Positions 1 to 8,690 of a DNA stretch of 14,500 nt are shown here, piece after piece. Where the stretch lies: positions 1 to 14,500 of the forward strand of contig UZAE01013014.1 of NCBI GenBank assembly GCA_900617975.1, written 5' to 3'. The position numbers and the translations under genes were made by a program. The first letter of the stretch is position 1; each line of letters opens with the position of its first letter. Under the pieces are notes generated by a model, which saw only the letters and a program-made list of their open reading frames with translations, ran no database searches and was not told the origin of the DNA. This stretch comes from Rodentolepis nana (taxonomy: Eukaryota > Platyhelminthes > Cestoda > Cyclophyllidea > Hymenolepididae).

Positions 1-265
1 TCTATTAATCGGCAGTTGACTTCTCACTTCAAACTACCACAACCCCACTATATATCATATTCGACTACTTTAACCGTACTCACCTAACCTTTTTTCTACC
101 ATTATCTCTCTCTCTCTCTTACATCTTTTAAACACTCTTCTGTCCCCCCCCCCTGACCTCTCGACTTTTTTCCCACTTTGATGTTCCTTCCCCCCTGTGA
201 AGCCTGAAGTCAACTAGAGAGCTAACGATAACCATCAAAACGACTGCCATTTGGTATAATAATAT
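1..265 (+). mobile_element. Ribozyme-SINE-like element, copy 1 (5' part outside the window)
   Basis: The sense strand is plus. The window opens inside the last helix of the 5' ribozyme (TCTAT, positions 1-5). The body shares the family order: AGTTGACTTC (14-23), a pyrimidine-rich middle with a CT microsatellite (104-120) and a C run (near 145-154), GAAGTCAACT (206-215), then CGACTGCCATTT and an AT-rich tail ATAATAATATT. AGTTGACTTC and GAAGTCAACT are perfect reverse complements. It lies downstream of the annexin gene, in the opposite orientation. The target-site duplication cannot be tested because the 5' end is missing. Confidence 0.85.
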
Positions 266-1419
266 TAATTCTTTGGATTGAAAAGTGTAAAACTGTCATG
301 TTGTACTCCACTTAAGTACTAGTTCCAGTCAATATTGAATGTCTCAATTGTAAAAATTCATGAGATATCTCTAGATTATGAGGAGAAGAATAACAATAAG
401 AGAAACGCCACCGTACCTTTTTTGCCCAGGTAAAGTTTACTTATGCACTGAGAATTCTATGTCTAGAATACTATTGATGATAATATTATCATATTCCAGG
501 ACCTTATGCAGCGAATCTCTAAATAGTAGGTTTGAATTTAAAAATAGTAAATAAATCCTAACATTTTAATTTATTACGTTCATTCTAAATTCATCTGGTG
601 GCCATGAATGGAGCCTTGAATACACTTGAATGATGGAAAGGTGAAGATGACGATCCCTACAAACTAAGTTTCTACATCCATCAACGTCCGCTTCTTGTCA
701 AGTCTGTCGAGGGCCAATTCTATGAGGAGGAGAGAAGTTTTTGCTTTTGAGGTAAAAGCATCGATGTGTGCTGGACGTCGCCAATCAATGATGGTGGATA
801 GGCTTCGACAGGTTCAGCACACCCGTTGAAAGGAACGATTTAAGCCATATCGTTTGAATTCAATTTATAACACAGGTTTATCAACGGACACTTTTATGGA
901 ACAATCTATAGTCAAGCAAAGATACCTTTATGTTGCTATTAATTTAATTAATTATTGCAAAGACTGACTTATTTTACGGGGTTTAGAACTTTCCCAGCTC
1001 AATTGGGTAGATGCTAGTAAAAATTAACTCCAAACGATCCGAAATGTTCTGGGAGCATGTTTTTAGAAAATCTCATTCGTCTATACTGCAAGTAGAATGC
1101 GCACTTGAGCTCTATCTCTACTTATTAGATATGCACCAATGTTTCACTTTGCCTTCTACGCAAATTGGTCACTGCAGTACCATGGCACCATCATCGCTGC
1201 TGTTTTCTACAGCCAATGTCTGCAAGCATTGGAATAAGTAAGCACTCATTATTGGATATTTTCGATTGGAAGACTCGCCTTAAATTAATATAGAATTCCT
1301 CAAATTGTTATCGCTTTAAAAGCTCATCAAATATCATGATATGCTTAGTCAATGCCAAATTAATTTTAACACCGTTTGAAGCACCATGAAACAGTGGGAG
1401 CTAATATGTGCAAGTTGTA
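266..1419. other. Intergenic stretch with a GC-richer island
   Basis: This lies between the annexin 3' end and repeat copy 1. Most is AT-rich. Positions 600-830 are richer in GC and open for 49 codons on the minus strand (813-667) and 38 codons on the plus strand (634-747). The reads (for example IELALDRLDKKRTLMDVET on minus) look somewhat protein-like, but I recognise no family. It may be an exon or relic of another gene. The 76-codon frame at 1011-1241 has no recognisable content. Confidence 0.25.
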
Positions 1420-1425
1420 TTTATT
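1420..1425 (-). promoter_or_regulatory. Candidate poly(A) signal of the annexin gene
   Basis: AATAAA on the minus strand, about 59 bases after the annexin stop codon. Position and exact match suit a polyadenylation signal; in DNA this AT-rich the hexamer also occurs by chance. Confidence 0.5.
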
Positions 1426-1483
1426 GATGATGAATAAAGAGAGATTCTTTCTTAGTTCCGTATATATCCGGGAGTTAGCCGTT

Positions 1484-1618
1484 TCAAACGTCCGTATAAG
1501 AAGCGACCAATTTGAGGCAGAGTTTGCGATAATATTTCGAGGTATCCTCTGTTATCGCTTTGGAAAGGGGTTCTTTGTAGAGCTCTTCGTATCTCTCTTT
1601 TATGGTTCCTAGATCAAT
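1484..1618 (-). CDS. Annexin last exon with stop codon
   Basis: The exon starts after TTCCAG in phase 0 and holds 44 codons plus TGA at 1486-1484. It reads IDLGTIKERYEELYKEPLSK, then AITEDTSKYYRKLCLKLV and a short tail ASYTDV. The D of EDTS sits about 40 residues after the GPGT loop, as expected for a complete calcium site. The usual final glycine of DTSG is replaced by lysine, and the C terminus runs a few residues past the usual annexin end. Confidence 0.95.
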   Translation of the reverse strand: MDLGTIKERYEELYKEPLSKAITEDTSKYYRKLCLKLVASYTDV

Positions 1619-4600
1619 CTGGAAACGTGGAAACAGTAGAAAGATTTAATCGCAGCAGTTTTAATAAAGCGTTCTACTTAATTTGAAATCAGTAGATTAT
1701 ATATTATTAAACTATAAAACTCACATCAGCTCTCATTGCTAAAACTCGTTGCAAGGTAGCATCCCTTGTTCCGGGACCAGCAATAGCAAAGTGAAGAAGT
1801 TTTGCATAAAAAGTTGGTCGGTCGAGGGCGTAGCGGACTATGTAATTGAAAAATCGCTATTGACCAACACCTGATTTATATTTATGAAAATTCAGGTTTC
1901 AATCTACGACCTTTTTCATGAAATGGCAGAATTGCACAATCCATCCCACTTTAAATGCTAGATACCTAATTAAAATGTTTGAAATGGCATTTTGCGGTAT
2001 ATTAATAAAGGTAGCAGAGTACGATTGCACTTATCTTCTCTTTTGGCACTTTTATCAAGCTGTAAATATTCATTTGAAATCTATTGATCAAATTAGGTTT
2101 CATTTGTTTTCTAAATTCTTCTTCCACCATTTCATTACATGAATTTTTTGCAAAACATGCAGAGTGATGCTTTATAACTTCCAAATTAATAGTGAAAAAG
2201 TTTGGAAATTTGAGGTAATTGCTTAATCAGTGAGTCTCCATTAGCCCTCGTAATCGTTGGACAAAATCCATTATTATGAAATTGCCCTCAAAAATAGTCA
2301 GGCTATCTCAGAGATAAAGTGGAAAGCAAATGTATGCCATGGAATATGCTTATTGAAGTCGTATTAATTCAGTGGCATTCCCCTCAGTATTGAAAATTAG
2401 ACCTGAACTGATCATTGATTATTGATTAGCTGGGAGGCCCTTGCGGTCCTCCTTGATGTGATTAACTGCACGATTGCACGTTCCAGGATGCCTGGCCACG
2501 TATGAGTCTCCTTAGTTCAGCCATGTTAGTGCTGTGTTCCCCACAGATTTCACTAAGCATATATCATTCTTCTTTTTTAAGATTAAGATCGAATTTAACT
2601 GATCAACTCCAGGAACTACACACTAGACGGAGAGAAAGGAAAAATTGTTTAACACTTCAACATTCGCAGAAAAATTCTCCCAAGAAACGCTTTCTTCCCA
2701 CATCAGTGATCTTAATAATTTTATATGAGAAGCAAATCAACTGCTCTTTCTAGAAAAGTTAGAGGAAAAATCATTTTTGTATAAAATAAAATGACTAGAA
2801 ATCCGCATCCTAAATTTATATTAAATTTGTTAATAAGGTGTATCTATGTCATTTGCGTTTAAAACACAACAAGTGTAAATAACTTTTGCAATACAACCGT
2901 TCCTTAATCGAATAAAAAACCTATTTGCTGGATTAAGCTTATTAATAATCAGATTTTTTCAAAGAGATCAAAACTAAGATCATAAAATGCTTACCTCTAC
3001 ATAGAAGGAAATTCTTAAAATCACCCGACGTTTCCTTTTTAATAGCATCATAAATCGAGTGTCCGTGGGCCTGCAATCGATTACAAAATAATCAATAATA
3101 GCGAGAGTAGAAATAGCATATTGCTAAGGCGGCAAAGCGTATTTGTTTTACTTCCACATAAACCCCATTGGATTGGTAGAGCTGCCATGGAGACCGATTG
3201 ATTATTGGTCGCATAAATCGATTTTCTGGTGTCAATAATCGCCTATTAAGGGAAGGGAAAGTGAACTTAATTATTATTTAATTTAAAAACGCTTTGTATG
3301 CTAATAACATCTGAATGGGAGTTATAAATTGATTGGGTGAGTCTATATATGAATATTTGAACATTAAATATTAATAGGGCGATATGATGAATGTTTCACT
3401 CCAAGGTCACTCCATATTTGATAAATCTACCTACCCTTCTCCATTAGAATAAATCAGTTGCGCGTCAAAATGGGCCACTTCAGAATTGATTACAGTGCTC
3501 AAATTCTCCGGACAAAGTTTCTTCAATTGAATTGGAGACGGCTCGTCCATCTGTCCCTCCAAAACTAGAAGGAGAGCATCTCGATAATCACCAGAAGTAT
3601 CTCCTATTATATCCTTAACGAGTGTATGCTTTGGATAGGCTAGAAGTAAAAATAATTTTTAAGTAATTTCTGCAAATTTAAATCTAAAGTTATCCGGTTA
3701 CTTTATTCTCTACATGCCCTGCTCTGCTAGGCTGATTAATGTATTAATATTTTTGTTGAGGTGTGCCAGGCTTCAGCCATGAATACTTCATTCATTGACT
3801 ATTGTTCCCTCCCCAGGTTTCTTATACTAAAATGCTTTTGAAGTCATAAGTCTCCTTGGAGAACTAAAGTGAAAGCTTACATACAGTCTTGGGTTTGACT
3901 GACATTAATAAAATGTCCAAAAATATTGATTCTCATCTATAAATGCATTAATTTTAGGCTCAAAAGTATGCTAATGGCCAACTCATCAGCCCTGTGAGAA
4001 CACTTAATGACAATGAATCAATGATCTCGAATATCTTATGTGGATTTTCTTGATTAACTAGAAATTCAGTTATCAATTTCAGGTTATTTTAAGAATTAAA
4101 AAATTGTGATAAGAATTGAAATTCTAATGAATGATATGAGAACCTCTTGCACTGCGGATGGGAAAGCGAAAAAAGTCAATATTTTAAATTTCATTTCCCT
4201 AAACTCCTAAATTTTTTTAGGAAAGTATTCCTCTTTTTGGTGTGCCCGTATAGCCGTCCAAATTGGATAATGTAAGCCTTTTTTAAATAAACTCAATTAC
4301 TTAGAGCTTTTTTACCAAATGAAAGGCAACTTTCACTTTTAATTAACTCAATTAAATTGTAGATATTTTGAAAACACGTATGACACATTCCCTATTTTAG
4401 TCAATTTGTACTTGTGATTATGAATTAGAAAGTAATTAGCCAGCAAGCCTCGAATATAACACTAATTAATATTTCAAAGGCACAATTTAAGGCAAAAGGA
4501 AATTGGGATTTTCTCCTAGATGCGTTTAAATACTTTGCAGATAAGCTCTTTGAAAAATTCATTAAAGAATCATCGCTTTAAGTGAACTTTGCTAAGTTCT

Positions 4601-7131
4601 TTTTAATTAACTTAACTCAAGGTCTTATCAACATCCTGGAAAATGGCACTCTAAATTCGACACGCCATTACAGCCCAACCTTCATGAACTTTGTAATTTA
4701 GTCATCAACCATCAGTCAACGCAAAGTGCTTTGTGGAAATGAGGATAACAACAAGGATTTGTCCTTGAGAACAAATATGAAACTTTTGTGAAAACGTTGA
4801 AATTGAAGAAAATACATGCAACTAACATTCAGGAGACTCTATTGCGGAAGTCATGAAGGCCTTCAACACGAAATAGCGCCAATCTCCACTTGAATAAAGT
4901 ATACATTTATCATTTATATCAAATGGCAGGCGTTTTGATATTTATCATTAGCCCTTTAGTTGACTACAGGCTTCACAGTTGGGAAGGAACATCAAAGTGA
5001 AAAATGTCGAGATAGGAGGGGGGGGGGGATAGAAGAGTGTTTCAAAGATGTAAAAGAGACAGACACAAAGTTGGAAAAAGGTGAGGTGAGTACTATAGAA
5101 GTGGTCGACTATGACATACAGTGGGGTGATGGTAGTTTGGAGTTTGAAGTCAACTGCCAGTTAATAGACTTTTTTGCCGTATGGGTATACTTTGCTCAGG
5201 GTGCACCACATGGAGGTAAGTCTATCACACACTCCAATTAAGTATAAATAGTTGGTTTCAAAACTAAGTTCTTCAATTTTGACTTTATGAGCTTTTTCTA
5301 TCAGTTACGAAATTATTTTACATTCAATGATAGGCAGAGGATGTTTCCAAATTGATAGCACGAAAAGTTAGCAACCTTGGAGTTCAAGAATTCTCTCTTC
5401 ATATAACGCGATATACTTAATTCTGTTAGTAGCATATTCAATGACATGTCGCAAGATTGACTTCCCCTCATAACTTAAATAAGGTCTGTATTAAAGGTAA
5501 GCTAGTTACTGCAAGATACCAACTGATGATTGGTCAATGCCCAAAAGATCAATAATCCATAGACTAATGGCATCAATAAAATTTTAGGAAGGTTTTCATT
5601 CATTTAGTCAATCAAATTAAATCAATAAATAGGTCATCAAAGTTCCGTCTGTAATACGATACTATCCATTGTAATAATGATGCTCATCCAAGAATAAGTG
5701 CATAAAGAAACAAGTAAACTGGTATGAGCAGTATTCGGCGAAAAAGTGTCGAAATCCGGGGTGATCGCCATTATCGCTTTGCCTTTAAATCTCAGTAGCA
5801 TTTCAAGATTGTCAAAAAGTTTAGTAGGGTGGTAAACAATGGTTCATACCCTCTTCATAGGCCTTCTTCACCTCCGGGATATCATCACGTGAACATGCGG
5901 CAAGAATTTCGTTAAGAACCCTTTCCTTAGTTCCAGCACCCTTCATTGCTTTGTACATCGCGTCTGCCATGATCTCCCACGGCGTTTTGACCAGAGTGAT
6001 AGCCAAATCACGGAAATCGCCCCTCAGATCGTTGTATAGGGCCTGCCCAAGACTCTGCAATACGAGGATTAAAAAAATTTAAAATTAAAACAATAAGCTA
6101 GGTAGCTTTTGTTAGGACCATATCCACCTAAACCATTTAATTTGTGACCCTCAATGTGTATGCATATCTCTTTAAATGTATTTATTTTTCCAATAAGGGG
6201 TGTGCGATAGACTTACCTCCACGTGATGCACCCTAAGCAACGTATACTTATACGGCAAAAATGTCGATTAACCGGCAGTTGACTTCTGAGGTCAAGCTAT
6301 CATGACCCCACTGTATGTCATATTCGACCACTTCCACAGTACTCATCTCACCTTTTTTACCTTTGTGTCTGTCTGTCTGTCTCTTCTACATCTGTGAATC
6401 ACTCTTCTGTTCCCCTTCTCGAATCTTTCTCACTTTGATGTTCCTCCTCCTCTTCTGTGAAGCCCGAAGTCAGCTAAATGGTTAAAGATAACTATTCAAA
6501 ACGCCTGCCATTTGAAATAATAATAATTTATCCAATAATGTTCCTTCTGAAATGAACTTTTCCTTATGAAAATTCAGCGCACTGTAAGATCGTAAACTAA
6601 CTAAGGCCACATTAAGCTGCGTGTAGTAAATAAAATAAAAATTTAAAAAGGTATGTTTACATTAAAGCGTCCTTTTAAATGCAATTAAATTAGCACATAG
6701 TTAGTTAGCTTCAAAACTGTGAAATATTTAACGTGGAAATAATATGTAATAAATCGGAAAATCATAATCCACTTTCTCATCGGGAAGTTCACGTAGTAAC
6801 TTGCTGGTCGTAAGAGAATGGCATTCCAACTACCAGGGGGTCAAGAGGACATTTTTAGCGGTAAAGTGCAACCTAAGGTCACGAAACTTCTCATAATTAA
6901 AGGAGGGGGAGGCCATCTGCTGTCATCAAAGTGAAATAACTTTTCCGCGCGTCTCCTTGGACCTACAGTGTGACACAGAAGGAGAGAGAGAGAGGAAAGA
7001 TAGTAAAAAAATAAAATTCTTTCCCCAAGTACTTGCCTTCTTGGAGATTGCAGCATAGGCTTGACGTATTGCAAGACGCTCTGCACTGGTTCGACGACCC
7101 AAAATATCGATTATGGTCTGATGGTCTGTAC
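1484..7131 (-). CDS. Annexin gene, seven exons, 5' end missing
   Basis: Annexins are Ca2+-dependent phospholipid-binding proteins of the cytosol and membrane face; in parasitic flatworms they are reported at the tegument. The exons are 7131-7037, 6054-5850, 3639-3435, 3242-3152, 3070-2995, 1837-1725 and 1618-1484. All junctions keep the frame and give about 306 residues covering four annexin repeats, so only the N-terminal tail and the start of repeat I are missing. Complete type II calcium sites are visible in repeat II (GAGT at residues 71-74, acidic D114 in DTSGD) and repeat IV (GPGT at 245-248, D287 in EDTSK). Repeat III has lost the GT motif and repeat I is shortened. A long linker (about residues 129-160) separates repeats II and III, as known for schistosome annexins. 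The family call is very firm; the exact orthologue is not known. Introns 1 and 2 each hold a ribozyme-bearing repeat. Confidence 0.95.
1725..1837 (-). CDS. Annexin exon f: start of repeat IV
   Basis: The exon starts after an ACATAG acceptor. Its TC completes a valine with the G of the exon before, and it ends GAT|GTGAGT in phase 0. It reads RYALDRPTFYAKLLHFAI, then AGPGTRDATLQRVLAMRAD. GPGTRD is the repeat IV type II calcium loop. The order and spacing match annexin repeat IV closely. Confidence 0.96.
1838..2994 (-). other. Annexin intron (1157 bp)
   Basis: A GTAAGC donor at 2994 and an ACATAG acceptor at 1838 bound this intron. It is AT-rich. The short open frames inside, including a plus-strand one at 2502-2753, have no recognisable content. 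I see no repeat copy in it. Confidence 0.85.
2995..3070 (-). CDS. Annexin exon e: end of repeat III
   Basis: The exon starts after a TTGCAG acceptor in phase 0 and ends G|GTAAGC in phase 1 (25 codons plus one base). It reads AHGHSIYDAIKKETSGD and FKNFLLCR, the normal repeat III helix with an ETSGD segment. The glutamate of ETSG is the usual acidic ligand, although the matching loop in the previous exon is broken. An 81-base intron separates it from that exon. Confidence 0.94.
3152..3242 (-). CDS. Annexin exon d: divergent start of repeat III
   Basis: This exon was placed by phase and alignment. A strong pyrimidine tract and AATAG acceptor precede one base that completes glycine, then 30 codons reading RLLTPENRFMRPIINRSPWQ and LYQSNGVYVE, then donor GTAAAA in phase 0. 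It lines up with the usual GRLGTDESxFNxILxTRSxxQL pattern, but GTD has become LTP, so the type II calcium loop is lost. It fits exactly between the phase 2 end of the exon before and the phase 0 start of the exon after, which supports it despite the divergence. Confidence 0.82.
3435..3639 (-). CDS. Annexin exon c: end of repeat II and II-III linker
   Basis: The exon begins after TTCTAG. Its CC completes an alanine codon with the G left by the previous exon, and it ends GG|GTAGGT in phase 2. It reads YPKHTLVKDIIGDTSGDYRD and LLLVLEG, where the D of DTSGD is the acidic cap of the repeat II calcium site. A stretch of about 35 residues with many polar and charged positions follows (DEPSPIQLKKLCPENLST and on) before DAQLIYSNGEG opens repeat III. 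This linker is longer than in vertebrate annexins. Confidence 0.95.
4893..4903. repeat. Target-site duplication of copy 2, tail side
   Basis: AATAAAGTATA, matching 5236-5246 at 10 of 11 positions. Confidence 0.75.
4904..5235 (-). mobile_element. Ribozyme-SINE-like element, copy 2
   Basis: Full-length copy, sense on the minus strand, inside the 2.2 kb annexin intron and in the gene's own orientation. The 5' end (at 5235) is the ribozyme. The 3' end reads GCCATTTGATATAAATG. It is flanked by AATAAAGTATA (4893-4903) and AATTAAGTATA (5236-5246), a target-site duplication with one mismatch in 11 that abuts the first ribozyme base. The 93-codon open frame on the plus strand here is a chance frame, not shared by the other copies. 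Confidence 0.9.
5164..5235 (-). ncRNA. HDV-like self-cleaving ribozyme, copy 2
   Basis: A 72-nt motif in sense order: P1 GGAGTGT with GCACCCT (one A-C mismatch), P2 ATAGACTT with AAGTCTAT (perfect), P3 ACC with GGT around loop TCCATGT, P4 GTAT/ATAC, and the strand GGCAAAA with the candidate catalytic C. The strand after P1 is GAGCAAA instead of the family GGGCAAC, which weakens P1.1. It lies in the annexin intron in gene sense, so it would be transcribed with the pre-mRNA. The fold is certain at family level; activity of this copy is doubtful. Confidence 0.75.
5236..5246. repeat. Target-site duplication of copy 2, ribozyme side
   Basis: AATTAAGTATA, directly next to the first ribozyme base (5235 on the minus strand). 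Confidence 0.75.
5850..6054 (-). CDS. Annexin exon b: end of repeat I, start of repeat II
   Basis: The exon starts after TTGCAG in phase 0 and ends G|GTATGA in phase 1, giving 68 codons plus one base. It reads SLGQALYNDLRGDFRDL, then a helix and TPWEIMADAMYKAMKGAGT, then NEILAACSRDDIPEVKKAYEE. KGAGT (residues 70-74 of the partial protein) is a canonical type II calcium loop of repeat II. The end of repeat I reads NDLRGDFRDL where annexins usually have about three more residues (a KSELSGNF-like sequence), so the acidic cap of the repeat I calcium site may be displaced or absent. Confidence 0.96.
6189..6196. repeat. Target-site duplication of copy 3, left
   Basis: TCCAATAA, repeated exactly at 6531-6538 after the tail. 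It abuts the first ribozyme base. Confidence 0.85.
6197..6269 (+). ncRNA. HDV-like self-cleaving ribozyme, copy 3
   Basis: P1 is complete: GGGGTGT with GCACCCT, including the G-U wobble at the cleavage position that HDV ribozymes also have. Loop TCCACGT, P4 CGTAT/ATACG and GGCAAAA are present. Decay is seen in P3 (ACC against GAT), P1.1 (AAGCAAC) and the 3' P2 strand (TGTCGAT), so this copy is probably inactive. Confidence 0.75.
6197..6530 (+). mobile_element. Ribozyme-SINE-like element, copy 3
   Basis: Full-length plus-sense copy in the GC-AG intron of annexin, antisense to the gene. It begins GGGGTGTGCG and ends CCATTTGAAATAATAATAAT plus a few bases. An exact 8-bp target-site duplication TCCAATAA flanks it at 6189-6196 and 6531-6538, with weaker matching beyond. 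The left copy touches the first G of the ribozyme. An internal GTCT microsatellite lies near 6367-6382. Confidence 0.93.
6531..6538. repeat. Target-site duplication of copy 3, right
   Basis: TCCAATAA, matching 6189-6196. Confidence 0.85.
7037..7131 (-). CDS. Annexin exon a: start of repeat I
   Basis: This is the first exon found. It starts after a TTTCAG acceptor in phase 1, so its GT completes a glycine codon. It reads TDHQTIIDILGRRTSAERL and then AIRQAYAAISKK, the classic annexin helix A-B-C region with the GT of a type II calcium loop at its start. The preceding exon should therefore end in an AMKGxG-like sequence; I could not find it in 7132-14500. The 3' end is AAG followed by GCAAGT, a GC donor; no GT donor nearby keeps the frame with the next exon. 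Confidence 0.93.
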
Positions 7132-8681
7132 CTGAAATGATTGCAACCGTGATTAATGTGAACGCTATCGATTTCTTTCATTAATTTACGTTCAAATACG
7201 CAAATTTTGAAGCATCGAATGATATTATGGTAGAGCCTATGATTTTGTCGAGGAATGTTGGATCAACACGTAATTATTTAGCTAATTTAGAAAATATATA
7301 TAATTTTTAACTATATGTTAAGTAAGAAAGTATTCAATGCACTATACTGTTTTAGAACACCCGTCTGTGCCTTCTGTTTGAAATTAACGATTGTGTTTTG
7401 CCGTTTCTACGGCTTTGTGACATGCAATCGATATGATGACTATTAATGTTGGTATCTTTTGACTTTCATCGCTGTTTCTAATTAAATTGAGTAGCGCATT
7501 TTTGGCACTAGCGAATGTGCTTTCCCATATAATTATCCCAATTCCTGAGAGGCATTTTTCCTTGGACATAAATTACCAGCCTTTTTACTACCAATCTTCT
7601 ATCCTCGTATTAATCGATTTCCTTACTTCATAGGAATTTTTTTACTCATCAAGCTACAAATAAATTCTACTTATATTATTTCTCTGATTCAAATACCTTC
7701 TAATATATGGTTCAAAAATTTCAAACAAAAAGTATATTTTGAACATCTGCTTTAATTAAGTGATGTTGTGGTGGAGTTAATAAGTTAAAAAATTAATACA
7801 AGATTATCGTCAGAAGTAAAATAGTTGTTGTTTTTTGATGAAAATTATCAAATGATCACTAACAAATATAATTTAATTTTAAGTGACCATTATTTATCGT
7901 TATGATTAGAACCATTTAAGGATAATAGGTTTGTTTTGTTATCTGTCTGGTTTAGCTCAGGGTATTGTATCAATTTATGAAAATAATTATTATTTTATGA
8001 TCAAAAATAGCAATAATCTAAGCCACTTTCCATAAAAACGTCTCCAGTCAGTTGAATTGAAGCTTATTTTATTTATTTATTTTCAGTTTTAAGTTTAGAC
8101 GAAATGTAGTAATAACTCATTAGATAACATTTCTCCAATACTCAAGTTTAGTGAAAGTTGTGCTTTTTGTGTTATTCCCCAAACTCCGTTCAAAGCAATT
8201 AAAAGCATGATAAATTAGGGACTTTACAATTAACACGTAATTGTTGAATTGTTTACTATAAACAATTAATCTACGTCAATTTTTCCAGTTTCAAAAATCA
8301 ATTAAATGAAACAATTTAGTGAATTTAATGAGATGCAGGCGGACTTTGTAGTTTTATAGCATATTCATTAGTATAACTTTCAATCAATATCTCATTGCCA
8401 CAAATTTCGGAAAATGTTAATTTGAAGTGTACTTAACTGAGTGCTGATCTCTGATCTGTGGGATACGCTATTGCCTAACAAGCTTGTGTAAGTGGATCCG
8501 TCATTCTCATCATGATTAACTTTACAGTAAGTACGCTTTCGTCACAACATACTTCCTAACCAAACGTGTTCAGTGCGATAAGTTTGTTTCCTCTATGGCT
8601 GCGCCGTAGCTTAGCTAGTTCTGGAGGTTCAGCCAGATATAGGTGATTCCGCCACAGAGATTTCTGAGTCAGTCAAGACTT
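7132..8681. other. AT-rich stretch without a recognised gene
   Basis: It probably belongs to the intron before the first visible annexin exon, since that exon opens inside a codon and needs an upstream partner. I searched it by eye for an AMKG-like annexin exon on the minus strand and found none. The 61-codon minus-strand frame at 7384-7569 is not recognisable. Confidence 0.5.
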
Positions 8682-8690
8682 TACTAATGT
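8682..8690. repeat. Target-site duplication of copy 4, tail side
   Basis: TACTAATGT, repeated exactly at 9003-9011. Confidence 0.7.

Larger units (their letters stand above)
3640..5849 (-). other. Annexin intron (2210 bp) holding a same-sense repeat copy
   Basis: A GTATGA donor at 5849 and a TTCTAG acceptor at 3640 bound the longest intron. The only structured content I see is the repeat at 4904-5235 with its ribozyme, in the same orientation as the gene. The rest is AT-rich and featureless. Confidence 0.85.
6055..7036 (-). other. Annexin GC-AG intron (982 bp) with an antisense repeat copy
   Basis: The donor reads AAG|GCAAGT at 7036 and the acceptor is TTGCAG at 6055. Frame continuity requires this donor. 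The repeat copy at 6197-6530 lies inside, opposite to the gene. Confidence 0.8.

Noticed and set aside
4904..5235. Reading the repeats as DNA transposons (MITEs) because of the inverted complementarity near both ends
   Set aside because: The complementary arms are internal, not terminal; one end is an (AAT)n-type tail and the duplications vary in length (8-15 bp), as in retrotransposition.
4960..5241. 93-codon plus-strand open frame
   Set aside because: Lies almost entirely within the antisense strand of repeat copy 2 and is broken in every other copy.
6197..6269. Hammerhead ribozyme, as known in schistosome satellite DNA
   Set aside because: The hammerhead core (CTGATGA and GAAA strands in order) is absent; the helices fit the HDV-like fold instead.
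7384..7569. Candidate missing N-terminal annexin exon on minus
   Set aside because: No annexin-like AMKGxG ending or suitable phase 1 donor; the translation does not align with annexin N termini.
8605..8652. tRNA-like A box (TAGCTTAGCTAG) and possible B box (GGTGATTCC)
   Set aside because: The B-box match is poor, no cloverleaf can be drawn, and it lies outside the repeat element.
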